Positions 16,436-24,791 of a stretch of DNA of 40,760 nt are shown here, piece after piece. Positions within the stretch are counted from its first letter, which is position 1, and every line of letters begins with the position of its first letter. The stretch comes from Candidatus Obscuribacterales bacterium (lineage in GTDB: Bacteria > Cyanobacteriota > Vampirovibrionia > Obscuribacterales > Obscuribacteraceae): contig JAGVKB010000110.1 in assembly GCA_020050835.1 (NCBI GenBank), positions 1 through 40,760 of the forward strand, read 5' to 3'. Both the position numbers and the translations under genes were made by a program. The notes beneath the pieces are model-generated. The model was not told the origin of the DNA, made no database searches, and saw only the letters and a program-made list of their open reading frames with translations.

Positions 16436-18081
16436 GACCGGTCTCCCGAGCGATGGACAGCAGCTACCGGCTGACGGCTCGCTGCTCCCGCCTTTCGATA
16501 ACCAGGAATTTGAAGCAGTTGAAGTCGCCCTTGTACCGCTTGGACGGTAGGTGGTCTACGGTCGGCTTCAAAGCTGGTCATCTCCGAGATAAGCTCAGCC
16601 AAGGCAGCTGAAATCGGGCGGTTTCGCCCAACTGGCATGCACTGACCAAGCGGCACTGGATCTTCGCCGGTGAGGAGCGCATACATAGTGGCACCGAGTG
16701 CATAAATGTCACTGAGCGTATCGGGCATACCTCGCAACTGCTCCGGCGCAATGAACGACTGCTTGCCAACCAACGTTCCCGTTGCATTGGCGGAAAAGAA
16801 CTTGGAGGCACCAAAGTCAATCAAACGAACATCGCCATCATCACCCATGACAATATTGTCAGGAGTGACATCGCGATGAATTACCACCGGATTATGATTG
16901 TGCAGGTACGATAAAGCAGAGCAAACCTCAACACCAATCCGGATGACAATGTCCTCCGCAAACGCCCCTTTCCTGAGCAGCAATTCTCTCAAATCCAGAC
17001 CGGCGAAATACTCCAGAATCAGATAGCGCCTGCCCTTTTCGACAAAGTGATCGCAAACCCTGGCAATCTTGGAATGATTGAGCGTAGTCAGAACACGACA
17101 TTCTCGCTCGAACAGCTCCATCGCCTTGGCACTCGAAGCTGATAGACCTGGCTCCACAGACTCCTTTACCACCACCAGCTGCCGCTCATCGAGTCTACCG
17201 AGGTAAGTGGCCGACCACGGTGTGCTGGCTAACTGTCGAACGATCCTGATTCGACCATCCTGGAGGCAATCGCCGCCAGACAGCGGCACAAATACAGTCG
17301 AGCGCAGGGATGCCGCAAGACTCTCCTCCCAAAAGCGAGTGTAAGACAGCCGCCTGCTCTCCGAATTGCCCGTCTGCGACGCCCCCTTCAGAGCCCACAG
17401 CGCGGGACTGATGTTGCAATTCGCCGCCAGTTCGTCAATCGTAGATACAAATGTCATCTGATCGCCTTCCGACATGCTCGAAAGGTCCAGAACGACCTGA
17501 CCGCCTGACCTGAATTTAAACTCCGCAAGCCAGTGATCCTTCGATTCAACATCTGTACTGTGATGCTCCAAGACGGACTCCAGATCTGACCACATGCGGA
17601 CGGTTTGTCCGTTCAACGAAGGTCCAAACCGCCTGGGAAAGACTAGCGACCTTCGCCTCAGGATAATTCTCGAGGCTGGCAGCAGGGATAGCACAGCCGG
17701 ACAAAATGCAAAAGTAAATGGCACGGCAGAAGCGCAGCTGGAGACAAACGCCATGAAAAGCAGAGCGCTTTCATCGGCAGAGCGAGCCTGCTTTGAAGGG
17801 GAAGCGTCGCCAGCAGTGGTCTTGAACAAGGAGTGCAAGAAACTCAATTGTCGAGGTCCAAATGAATCGCCAGCCAAGTCGTAGAGCCCAACGAACAAGA
17901 TAGATGAAGTCAGACCGAAGAGGAGGAGCACGGCGCAAAAATCGCTGGTTCTAGAACGCTCTCTGTACTTTAGAGAGACCGTCGGCTCCAACATTCTGCT
18001 CAATAGCGGTAACTGCCCTACATCCACGCCGTCTAGCCACCTCCGGTTGCTATCTTTAGCTATACCAGTCGTTTGTGGCAA
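16432..18081 (-). CDS. Membrane Ser/Thr protein kinase (kinase 2), tandem paralogue
   Basis: 549 residues from a TTG at 18081. A GTG at 18027 preceded by GGAGG, or the ATG at 17994, could be the true start. Two membrane segments (about 47-72 and 104-135) are followed by a PH-like region and a C-terminal kinase domain (about 275-525). Catalytic residues are K306 (V-V-K-E), H-R-D404-V-T-P-D-N-I-V, and D422-F-G, with A-P-E-Q-L. The glycine-rich loop is degenerate (L-A-S-T-P-W-S-A-T-Y), unlike kinase 1, which keeps a more normal loop but changes DFG. The two share the same architecture and differ in which ATP-site element is altered. Confidence 0.88.
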   Translation of the reverse strand: MPQTTGIAKDSNRRWLDGVDVGQLPLLSRMLEPTVSLKYRERSRTSDFCAVLLLFGLTSSILFVGLYDLAGDSFGPRQLSFLHSLFKTTAGDASPSKQARSADESALLFMAFVSSCASAVPFTFAFCPAVLSLLPASRIILRRRSLVFPRRFGPSLNGQTVRMWSDLESVLEHHSTDVESKDHWLAEFKFRSGGQVVLDLSSMSEGDQMTFVSTIDELAANCNISPALWALKGASQTGNSESRRLSYTRFWEESLAASLRSTVFVPLSGGDCLQDGRIRIVRQLASTPWSATYLGRLDERQLVVVKESVEPGLSASSAKAMELFERECRVLTTLNHSKIARVCDHFVEKGRRYLILEYFAGLDLRELLLRKGAFAEDIVIRIGVEVCSALSYLHNHNPVVIHRDVTPDNIVMGDDGDVRLIDFGASKFFSANATGTLVGKQSFIAPEQLRGMPDTLSDIYALGATMYALLTGEDPVPLGQCMPVGRNRPISAALAELISEMTSFEADRRPPTVQAVQGRLQLLQIPGYRKAGAASRQPVAAVHRSGDRS

Positions 18082-18254
18082 AGACCTTGAAAGATTAGGT
18101 GTAACTACTAATTATCCTTGGAAATTAAAGGGCACCGGCTGCACCGCCAGGGCATTGCTTGTCGGTAGATGTGAAGCATGGATAAGCTCTGACCCATGCC
18201 AGCCTAGGGAAAGGCTGCTTCTGACCGGCATGAAATCTGTATTCCGGTCCGAAT

Positions 18255-18995
18255 TTACTTCTTCTTGCCGAAAATCGTCTTGAATAGCTTGGCGACAGGA
18301 TCGTAGAACTCGTCGACCACCCGCTCTTTGAGCGGAATAATTGCATTGTCGGTGATGTGAATCTCTTCCGGACAGACTTCGGTGCAACACTTAGTGATAT
18401 TGCAGTAGCCCAGTCCGGCTTGATCCTTCAAAATCCCCGCGCGATTTTCGGTGTCAAGCGGATGCATCTCCAAGCCCGCCATTCGCACGAAGAACCGCGG
18501 ACCGTAGAAAACATCTTTGCGATCGTGATCCCTCAAAACATGGCAAACGTTTTGGCACAGGAAGCATTCGATGCACTTACGAAACTCCTGGACACGCTCG
18601 ATGTCTTCTTGCATGAACGTCCAGTCAGCGTTCTCACTGGGTTTAAACGCCGGAATTTTCTTGTTGACCTCATAATTCCAGGACACATCCGTAACGAGGT
18701 CCTTGACGAGCGGAAAGGTTTTGATCGGCTCGACGGTAATCTCTTGCCCCTCAGGAAAATGATCCATCCGGCTTTTACACATTAGCGCCGGATGTCCGTT
18801 AACTTCTGCGCTGCACGATCCGCATTTGGCAGCTTTGCAGTTCCAGCGAACCGCAAGCTCCGGATCGAGATAACCCTGAATGTAGTGAATGGCATCGAGA
18901 ACAACCATCCCTTCTTCAATCGGCACCTTGTAGGTTTTGAACTCTCCGCTGCCGCTGTCGGTTCCGCGGAAGACCTTCATTACTGCTTCACGCAT
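18255..18995 (-). CDS. sdhB: Succinate dehydrogenase/fumarate reductase iron-sulfur subunit
   Basis: 246 residues. The N-terminal [2Fe-2S] ferredoxin-like motif is W-N-C-K-A-A-K-C-G-S-C-S with a later L-M-C-K. The second cluster site is C-I-E-C-F-L-C-Q-N-V-C. The third is C-N-I-T-K-C-C-T-E-V-C-P, which keeps the Sdh spacing C-x5-C-x3-C-P with one extra Cys. It passes electrons from the FAD subunit to the membrane quinone site. The start overlaps the sdhA stop by eight bases. In-frame ATG at 18980 is a possible alternative start. Sdh versus Frd direction cannot be decided from sequence. Confidence 0.95.
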   Translation of the reverse strand: MREAVMKVFRGTDSGSGEFKTYKVPIEEGMVVLDAIHYIQGYLDPELAVRWNCKAAKCGSCSAEVNGHPALMCKSRMDHFPEGQEITVEPIKTFPLVKDLVTDVSWNYEVNKKIPAFKPSENADWTFMQEDIERVQEFRKCIECFLCQNVCHVLRDHDRKDVFYGPRFFVRMAGLEMHPLDTENRAGILKDQAGLGYCNITKCCTEVCPEEIHITDNAIIPLKERVVDEFYDPVAKLFKTIFGKKK

Positions 18996-20808
18996 TTGCT
19001 GGTTCCTTCTTCACGAATAACTTCTTCAACTCCTCAGGCATGACCGGGGTTGGCGTCTTCTCCAACTTCATGGAGTCTCCGTCCTGGAAAATCGCCGTGT
19101 TGGACTTCTGCTGCTCAGGGTCGGTCTCGGTGTAATCCAATCTGCTGTGAGCGCCGCGGCTCTCCGTACGCGACAAAGCGCTACGCGCAATCGCCTCGGA
19201 GCAGATAATCATGTTCCGGAGGTCTCTGCACATGTGCCATCCGGGGTTGTATGTCTTAGTTCCTGAGATTGAAACCTGCTTGATCTCTTCCTTCAGCGCC
19301 TCCAGCAATGAGATGCCCTTCTTGAGATCATTTTCCTCGCGAAAGATACCGACGTATGTGCTCATAATCTCGTGCATCTTGCGTTGCAACTCGTAAGGAT
19401 TTTTGCCATCCTTGCGATTGAAAGGTGCCTCCATCTCATCAATCGCCGCCTTGATTTGATCGTCGACAATACTGGGAGCTGCGGTATGTTTCTTGGCATA
19501 TTCCGCAGCGCCAGCTCCGGCTCTGCGACCGAAAACGATCAGATCCGAAAGCGAATTGCCACCAAGCCGGTTGCCACCGTGCATGCCACCACTGACTTCA
19601 CCGGCTGCGAACAATCCTGGCACTTGCGACTCGGCAGTATCCGCATCGACTCGCACTCCGCCCATTATGTAGTGCATTGTCGGTCCGACTTCCATCGGCT
19701 GTTGAGTTATGTCTACATCAGCAAGCTCTTTGAACTGGTGGTACATGCTGGGAAGCTTTTTCTTGACCCGGTCGGGATCCTGATAGCTGATATCGAGGAA
19801 TACTCCACCGTGCGGAGAGCCACGTCCTGCCTTGACCTCCAGATAGATTGAGCGTGCCACGTTATCTCTGGTTGACAGCTCCGGAGGGCGGCGGGCTTGC
19901 GTCTTCTCACCACGGATAGCAGCATCAACCCAGATTTTTGCCTCTTCTTCGGTCTCGGCGTAATCGTTTCTGGTGGCTTCCGGAAGATACTTAAACATGA
20001 AACGTTCGCCTTTGCTGTTTCGAAGGATGCCACCTTCTCCACGCACGCCTTCCGTTACCAGAATGCCACGAACGCCAGGCGGCCAGACCATTCCGGTCGG
20101 GTGGAATTGCACAAATTCCATGTCTATCAATTGAGCACCAGCATCGTAAGCCAAAGCATGTCCGTCGCCGGTATATTCCCAAGAATTAGACGTTACCGGA
20201 AAGCTCTTACCGACTCCACCGGTTGCCAATACAATCGCTTTTGCTTTGAAGAGAACGTATCGCCCATCTTCGCGGAAGTATCCAAATGCACCGGAGACCT
20301 TGTTGCCGTCTTTCAGGAGCCTGGTGATCGCACATTCCATGTAAACGGTGATGCCCTGATGCACCCCGCGATCTTGCAGGGTTCTAATCATCTCGAGCCC
20401 GGTACGATCGCCGACGTGGCAAAGACGCTTCCATTTGTGACCGCCGAAGGCACGTTGAAGAATCTTGCCATCCTTCGTGCGGTCGAATACCGCTCCCCAG
20501 CGCTCCAATTCACGCACGCGGTCGGGAGCCTCTTGCGCATGAAGCTGAGCCATGCGCCAGTTGTTCATCATCTTGCCGCCGTTCATCGTGTCGCAAAAGT
20601 GGGTTTCCCAACCGTCTTGCTCGTCGACATTGGCCAGCGCAGCTGCTACTCCGCCTTCCGCCATCACGGTGTGCGCCTTGCCCAACAGCGATTTGCATAC
20701 CAGACCGACGGTCACACCCATGGAGGATGCCTCGATTGCCGCTCTCAGCCCAGCCCCACCGGCACCGACAACCAGAACATCGTATTCGTGTACTTCGTAG
20801 TTTGCCAT
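18988..20808 (-). CDS. sdhA: Succinate dehydrogenase/fumarate reductase flavoprotein subunit
   Basis: 606 residues. An N-terminal FAD-binding motif G-A-G-G-A-G-L-R-A-A is followed by K-A-H-T-V-M-A-E-G-G, whose His fits the covalent FAD attachment site. Substrate-site elements include H-P-T-G and G-G-N-R-L-G-G-N-S-L near residue 390. It oxidises succinate to fumarate or the reverse at the cytoplasmic face of the complex. It lies 12 bases after the anchor gene and overlaps sdhB, giving an sdhC-sdhA-sdhB operon. AAGGCG upstream of the ATG is a usable ribosome site. Confidence 0.96.
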   Translation of the reverse strand: MANYEVHEYDVLVVGAGGAGLRAAIEASSMGVTVGLVCKSLLGKAHTVMAEGGVAAALANVDEQDGWETHFCDTMNGGKMMNNWRMAQLHAQEAPDRVRELERWGAVFDRTKDGKILQRAFGGHKWKRLCHVGDRTGLEMIRTLQDRGVHQGITVYMECAITRLLKDGNKVSGAFGYFREDGRYVLFKAKAIVLATGGVGKSFPVTSNSWEYTGDGHALAYDAGAQLIDMEFVQFHPTGMVWPPGVRGILVTEGVRGEGGILRNSKGERFMFKYLPEATRNDYAETEEEAKIWVDAAIRGEKTQARRPPELSTRDNVARSIYLEVKAGRGSPHGGVFLDISYQDPDRVKKKLPSMYHQFKELADVDITQQPMEVGPTMHYIMGGVRVDADTAESQVPGLFAAGEVSGGMHGGNRLGGNSLSDLIVFGRRAGAGAAEYAKKHTAAPSIVDDQIKAAIDEMEAPFNRKDGKNPYELQRKMHEIMSTYVGIFREENDLKKGISLLEALKEEIKQVSISGTKTYNPGWHMCRDLRNMIICSEAIARSALSRTESRGAHSRLDYTETDPEQQKSNTAIFQDGDSMKLEKTPTPVMPEELKKLFVKKEPANA

Positions 20809-20820
20809 TTTTGAAACGCC

Positions 20821-21582
20821 TTATGATCCTATGAACGGAATATCAGTCCAAACACCGGCTGCCAACTGTCGTACATAAAAGTCTGCGAAGCCGACAGAAC
20901 AAAGGCTTACCCAAGCCCAGAGCATGTGATGCTCGTTGAGCTTGGTGACGATATTCCAAAGCTTGAACTGTGTCTTCGCGCCTGAAGTACAGGAGAAGCA
21001 ATCGAGCCGCCCTCCCACTAGATGGCGAAATGCATGACAACCAAAAGTGTAGAAAGAGAGGAATATGCAGTTGCCAAACAGCACTAAACTGCCTAGTCCG
21101 AGGTGGAAAGAGCCGTTGTAAAAGAGCGAACTGAAAGCGTCCCACCAAAGGAAGCCCACTACTACAATCGCCAGATAAAGAAAGTACCGGTGCAGATTTT
21201 GGAGCACCAACGGGAAAGTAGTTTCACCGCAATACTTTTCACCACCGAAGTGACCAACCGCACAGGCGGGAGGATCCATGAAATAAGCTCGGTAATATGC
21301 CTTTCGGTAGTAATAACAAGTAGCGCGAAATCCGGCCGGCATCCACAGAATTAGAATGGCCGGAGACCATTGCCAGCCGGGCAATGTAATTTTCGGAGAA
21401 AAGAACGGCGACAGATAAGGTCCCCATTCCTGGAACTGATAGTCGACCAGGGCTCGCCAGGTGGCGTAAATGATAAAGAGAGTAAAGCCGGTTGCCACCA
21501 GGGCTGGCTCTACCCACCATGCATCATTCCGAGACGTCGCCCCCAATTCGGCTGGCGCCCCGGATGTCTTACTTTGATTCAT
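20821..21582 (-). CDS. sdhC: Succinate dehydrogenase/fumarate reductase membrane anchor (Sdh1-like cytochrome b type)
   Basis: 253 residues from the ATG at 21582, preceded by AAGGA; a GTG at 21606 extends it by eight residues without better support. Five to six membrane segments are visible. Landmarks are Y-L-S-P-F-F-S-P near the N-terminus, C-x-Y-Y-Y-R-K-A-Y-Y, N-L-H-R-Y-F, C-H-A-F-R-H and N-E-H-H-M. The paired His residues are candidate heme ligands. The Y-L-S-P-F signature and single long anchor resemble the Sdh1 type of mycobacteria rather than the short SdhC/SdhD pair of enterobacteria (family inference). It leads the operon. Confidence 0.85.
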   Translation of the reverse strand: MNQSKTSGAPAELGATSRNDAWWVEPALVATGFTLFIIYATWRALVDYQFQEWGPYLSPFFSPKITLPGWQWSPAILILWMPAGFRATCYYYRKAYYRAYFMDPPACAVGHFGGEKYCGETTFPLVLQNLHRYFLYLAIVVVGFLWWDAFSSLFYNGSFHLGLGSLVLFGNCIFLSFYTFGCHAFRHLVGGRLDCFSCTSGAKTQFKLWNIVTKLNEHHMLWAWVSLCSVGFADFYVRQLAAGVWTDIPFIGS

Positions 21583-21601
21583 CTCTTTCGATTCCTTAGG
21601 A

Positions 21602-21617
21602 AGCACTCAAGCACTCA
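21602..21617 (-). repeat. Perfect tandem 8-mer just upstream of sdhC
   Basis: AGCACTCA occurs twice head to tail on the plus strand (TGAGTGCT on the coding strand), 20 bases before the chosen sdhC start. It lies in the leader of the candidate transcript. It may be a regulator or RNA-binding site, or chance. Confidence 0.5.
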
Positions 21618-21683
21618 CCCGATCGGACCTGCTAACAGAAGAAGTCAGGCAGAATCAGGAAGGCAGTGAATTCGCCGCAGTCA

Positions 21684-21689
21684 ATTATA
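21684..21689 (-). promoter_or_regulatory. Candidate -10 element for sdhCAB
   Basis: The minus strand reads TATAAT, about 95 bases before the sdhC ATG in the 199-base gap after the CocE-type gene. No good -35 lies at 17 bases (GCCGAA). A 5-bp stem with a TTCG loop (21702-21715) sits immediately upstream and could end CocE transcription, though no U-run follows. Confidence 0.35.
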
Positions 21690-21781
21690 GCGAACGCAAA
21701 CAGCGCTTCGGCGCTAATTCAATCATCTGGCACGCTCATACCACGAGCAGGAGCCCCTGAAGGGTCACAACGAAATCCTCT

Positions 21782-23557
21782 CTAATGAACGACGGGCAGA
21801 ATTAGTTGAGACGAGGCGACCCGATTGTGCATGACAACCTGAGTGGCAACCCTTGCCTTGTCCTCTTTGCAGTTGTCCTTTCCGTTGTTTAAGTTGCGAT
21901 CGAACTCCGGAAATGAGGAGCTGGAAAGATCGAGTCTCAGCCGATTCCCACTCTTGAAAACATGAGCAAGGCTGCCGAGCTCGATTACGACTTCATATCG
22001 CTCTGAAGGATTCAGCTGAGAGTTTTTGAGCTTTGGTTTCAAATAGGTCGAGCAACGCACTGCACCATCAAGTAAAGATAATGACCGCCCGTCCGGTCCT
22101 ACCTCGGTCAACCAGGCATTGAAATCAGTGTCAGGAGCATCGCTTGAAATCTCAAGAACAAGCCGTGGATTGCCTTCGACAATCAGATCGTTCTCTAATA
22201 CCTCACTTGTATATACAAGCAGATCCGAACGCGACTCGATGCTGGCAATATTCTTGACCGAACTGCTCAAGAGTATATGTTTGGAAGCAACAGATGGAAC
22301 AGGATTGAGTGGATCGTAGCGGAACTTGTCATCGGGCTCGTCTGCCGGAGCTTGTCGAGACAACCGGCCGTCGCCGGCCGAAGTATTAGCGCTGCCGGCA
22401 CTGTGCAGATAGTAGCTTTCTTCTGCGGCAGCTGGCGGAGGCCAATTGGATGTTTGCTTCCATTGGTTGCTGCCGGTTTGAAAGTACTTGAGTGGTTGGC
22501 TCTGCCAGGTTTCCTGACGCTTGTTCTTGAACCAACGATCGAACCAATCTACCGCCACTTTTGAGACATCGACGGCAGAATTGACGCCGTAATCGATCTC
22601 ACCAAATACGGTGCCGAGACCGGTCAGGCTACCAAGGTGATCCCAGGGTCCAATCAGCGCCTGCACTCTGCCGGCTGCTTTGTTTGCACGCGCGGCAGCT
22701 CGCTGGGCTCCTGAAAAGGTATCGAGCGTGCCGGCAACGAATGAGTCGTTCCATCCGCCCACGATGAATACCGGTATATCAATCTGGTCGTACAGTCCAT
22801 CCATGCTGTAAAAGTCCTTCCAGTACTGGCTGTAAGCTGGATGATCCATCATGTCGCGCAGCACGGGAAACTTGCGGCCCAGCTGCTCATCAATCTTGTA
22901 GACAGGCAGATGCTTCAATGCTGCTTCCCAGTTATTGAACTGCCAGTCTTGCGTTGTTCGCCGATCGACAACTGAAAACCACCAGAAACTGGTAGCCAAT
23001 GAAAATGCCCCGCCCGGATAAACAATGTCCTTGTAAAGATCTTCGGGCGCCACAATTGTAAACATGGCGCTTAAATGCGGGTTCTTCAGAGCAGCAAGTT
23101 GCCAACCGGCAATTCCTGAATAGGAAGAGCCCATCAAGCCCACCCGCCCATCAGACCAGGGCTGTTTGGCAATCCATTCAACAACATCGAAGCCATCAAG
23201 CGCTTCGTTCTTGAATGGCATGAAAGATCCGTGCGAGTCGTAACGGCCCCGGCAGTGGTTCACGACAACAACATAGCCTGCTTCAGCCAACCGCTTGGGA
23301 AAGTCGATCGGCGGTTTCAGGCGCGGATCGTACGGCGTTCTAACCAAGATCGCCGGGCGTCGTTCATTAGACTCCGGCATATAAATGTCCGCTGCCAGGT
23401 TTACCCCGTCTCGAAGCGGTATGTCAGATACATAGATAGCTTTTAAATCTTTGGCATCGCCGGCAGTGCATACCACTGTAAATGCGACGAGCGCTGCAAG
23501 TATGCATGCTATAGGCTTGCTCGCATGAGCCTTTAGCAGGTGCGGGCAAAAGGGCAT
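21782..23557 (-). CDS. Secreted CocE/NonD-type alpha/beta hydrolase (X-Pro dipeptidyl-peptidase S15 family)
   Basis: 591 residues with an N-terminal signal (hydrophobic about 14-32). The alpha/beta hydrolase fold has the catalytic triad S145 (G-S-S145-Y-S-G), D271 (G-G-W-N-D271) and H307 (G-P-W-D-H307). The C-terminal jelly-roll half (about 390-585) is typical of CocE and S15 enzymes, including L-x-L-E-I-S-S-D-A-P-D-T-D-F. It probably cleaves esters, acylated amines or X-Pro peptides outside the cytoplasm; the substrate cannot be told. Length matches the family. It is upstream of, and 199 bases from, sdhC on the same strand. Confidence 0.93.
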   Translation of the reverse strand: MPFCPHLLKAHASKPIACILAALVAFTVVCTAGDAKDLKAIYVSDIPLRDGVNLAADIYMPESNERRPAILVRTPYDPRLKPPIDFPKRLAEAGYVVVVNHCRGRYDSHGSFMPFKNEALDGFDVVEWIAKQPWSDGRVGLMGSSYSGIAGWQLAALKNPHLSAMFTIVAPEDLYKDIVYPGGAFSLATSFWWFSVVDRRTTQDWQFNNWEAALKHLPVYKIDEQLGRKFPVLRDMMDHPAYSQYWKDFYSMDGLYDQIDIPVFIVGGWNDSFVAGTLDTFSGAQRAAARANKAAGRVQALIGPWDHLGSLTGLGTVFGEIDYGVNSAVDVSKVAVDWFDRWFKNKRQETWQSQPLKYFQTGSNQWKQTSNWPPPAAAEESYYLHSAGSANTSAGDGRLSRQAPADEPDDKFRYDPLNPVPSVASKHILLSSSVKNIASIESRSDLLVYTSEVLENDLIVEGNPRLVLEISSDAPDTDFNAWLTEVGPDGRSLSLLDGAVRCSTYLKPKLKNSQLNPSERYEVVIELGSLAHVFKSGNRLRLDLSSSSFPEFDRNLNNGKDNCKEDKARVATQVVMHNRVASSQLILPVVH

Positions 23558-23667
23558 TTAACACTCCGAGTCTAGCTCTATCGACAGAGATACTAAAGGA
23601 GGGGAAGCAAGCTCGCAGACAGTGCGCGAAACTTTGCACTTCGCCGTTAAAATCCGAACCAGCCCGT

Positions 23668-24021
23668 TCAAGAGTTAGAAGCAATCCCCCAGAGATGCTT
23701 CCATTCAATTGCCAAAGAGGTCGATACGACTAGAATACCGAGCAAGCTCAAAATCATCATCAAACCGGACGGCATGAATTTGGCCCCTTTACGCAGGCGC
23801 ACGAAGAACATAGTAGCCAGCAGTAAACAAAGGACGTCGCCAGCAATCAGTCCGTAGGCTACATCCTTCAAGGAATATAGATAGCACGCACCCAGCAAAG
23901 CTGCGCTAATCGAACCAGCGATCAACGACGGTTTGCTTTTCGCTTTGGCAAAGCCGATTACTCCGCCGACCAAAACCAAAACGCTAAGACCCAACAATGT
24001 GATTTTGGCAGCTTCCAGCAC
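23668..24021 (-). CDS. TMEM14 family small membrane protein
   Basis: 117 residues from a GTG at 24021, chosen because AAGGAG lies eight bases upstream (24030-24035). The TTG at 24051 lacks a ribosome site. Four hydrophobic helices are visible. Family landmarks are G-G-V-I-G-F-A-K-A-K-S-K-P-S-L-I-A-G early and K-F-M-P-S-G-L-M late, the hallmark of TMEM14/UPF0136 proteins known from mitochondria, plastids and cyanobacteria. Bacterial function is unknown; eukaryotic relatives are linked to heme or fatty-acid transport. The gene stands 110 bases upstream of the CocE-type gene. Confidence 0.9.
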   Translation of the reverse strand: MLEAAKITLLGLSVLVLVGGVIGFAKAKSKPSLIAGSISAALLGACYLYSLKDVAYGLIAGDVLCLLLATMFFVRLRKGAKFMPSGLMMILSLLGILVVSTSLAIEWKHLWGIASNS

Positions 24022-24125
24022 AGCAAGTTCTCCTTGAGATAGGCGGCTCAATCTTACCAGGTGAGGTTGAGCGCACCGAGGCGCATGCCAAGCGCTTCTA
24101 AAGCCCGTGGAATCCGCATCTTTCC

Positions 24126-24162
24126 TTGCGTATCCTTACGAAGTCAAGATTTGCATACGCAA
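24126..24162 (+). promoter_or_regulatory. 8-bp inverted repeat TTGCGTAT / ATACGCAA
   Basis: Perfect arms at 24126-24133 and 24155-24162 with a 21-base spacer, in the divergent gap between the TMEM14 gene and the 24273 gene. It could be an operator for either gene. No promoter motif is clear beside it. Confidence 0.35.
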
Positions 24163-24212
24163 TTTGTTGGGACTAGCATGAAGCTAACTTAACGGGTTCG
24201 CAAAACCAAACA

Positions 24213-24238
24213 ACGGCTAAATCTCTCGATTGAGCCGT
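24213..24238 (+). promoter_or_regulatory. Stable stem-loop in the leader of the 24273 gene
   Basis: ACGGCT pairs with AGCCGT (6 bp). After one A-G mismatch, AATC pairs with GATT (4 bp) around a TCTC tetraloop. It lies 34 bases before the ATG at 24273, outside the ribosome site. No U-run follows, so it is not a simple terminator. Confidence 0.5.
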
Positions 24239-24272
24239 AGCCATATCTTGCAGGTTCTACAGAGGTGCAATC

Positions 24273-24551
24273 ATGAAAACTAACGAACAGAAAGGATTGT
24301 CAAAGTCCGAGCAGTCGGCCAGGTTTCGCAATCATCAAGTAATCACTCGTCTGGATGAATCACTTCCGCTCGAGACAGAAGACTGGGCACCGGTCGAACG
24401 TATTCTTATACGTCTGACTGAATTCGCGCCATCAGCAATGTTGCTGGAGCTTACGAACGCGATTGCTTCATTTGCCGACGATCAAGCACGCCGAGCTTAT
24501 ATATTGGGTCAAGAAGACCTTTGCCAAGAGCTTCAACAGAAAGTCGCTTAA
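24273..24551 (+). CDS. Small hypothetical cytoplasmic protein
   Basis: 92 residues. GAGGTG lies six bases before the ATG, a strong ribosome site. There is no signal or membrane segment. The second half is helical: W-A-P-V-E-R-I-L-I-R-L, then A-M-L-L-E-L-T-N-A-I, then E-L-Q-Q-K. The N-terminal 25 residues are charged. No family was recognised. The preceding leader contains a stable hairpin and an inverted repeat, which suggests regulated expression. Confidence 0.75.
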   Translation: MKTNEQKGLSKSEQSARFRNHQVITRLDESLPLETEDWAPVERILIRLTEFAPSAMLLELTNAIASFADDQARRAYILGQEDLCQELQQKVA

Positions 24552-24632
24552 CTTCGATCCACCGTCACCAGAGCATTTCTTCTACAATCCACTCGTCATC
24601 ATAGGTTCAGTCTATACCTAGTTGAAGACAGC

Positions 24633-24665
24633 CACGACTCTTGGAGAGTGCTGGCGAGAGTCGTG
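24633..24665 (+). promoter_or_regulatory. 9-bp stem-loop with a competing inner hairpin
   Basis: CACGACTCT (24633-24641) pairs perfectly with AGAGTCGTG (24657-24665) around a 15-base loop. ACTCT in the left arm can instead pair with AGAGT at 24645-24649 in the loop, so the two structures are exclusive. It sits between the 24273 gene and the S9 peptidase gene. No T-run follows. Confidence 0.45.
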
Positions 24666-24747
24666 TCGCTAAGGTCTAAATCTTGCGAGTTCGGTCGGCA
24701 ACCTATAGTTCAACTTTTTATACGACTGATACATCTGCTTGTCACCT

Positions 24748-24753
24748 TATAAT
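24748..24753 (+). promoter_or_regulatory. Consensus -10 TATAAT upstream of the S9 peptidase
   Basis: A perfect TATAAT lies 39 bases before the ATG at 24792 and overlaps the TTG at 24753. If used, transcription starts near 24760, which favours the ATG. No strong -35 is seen at 17 bases. Confidence 0.4.
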
Positions 24754-24791
24754 TGACGGCGCAGCCCGACCTTCAAACGAGCACGCCAACA

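Noticed and set aside
19897-20814. 305-codon plus-strand open frame opposite sdhA
   Set aside because: It lies wholly inside the strongly supported sdhA gene; the protein is Cys/His/Ser-rich with no domain. It is a coding shadow.
24753-24791. TTG start for the S9 peptidase
   Set aside because: The TTG overlaps a consensus TATAAT, and the ATG at 24792 begins closer to the conserved Y-G-S-W-K-S-P region.
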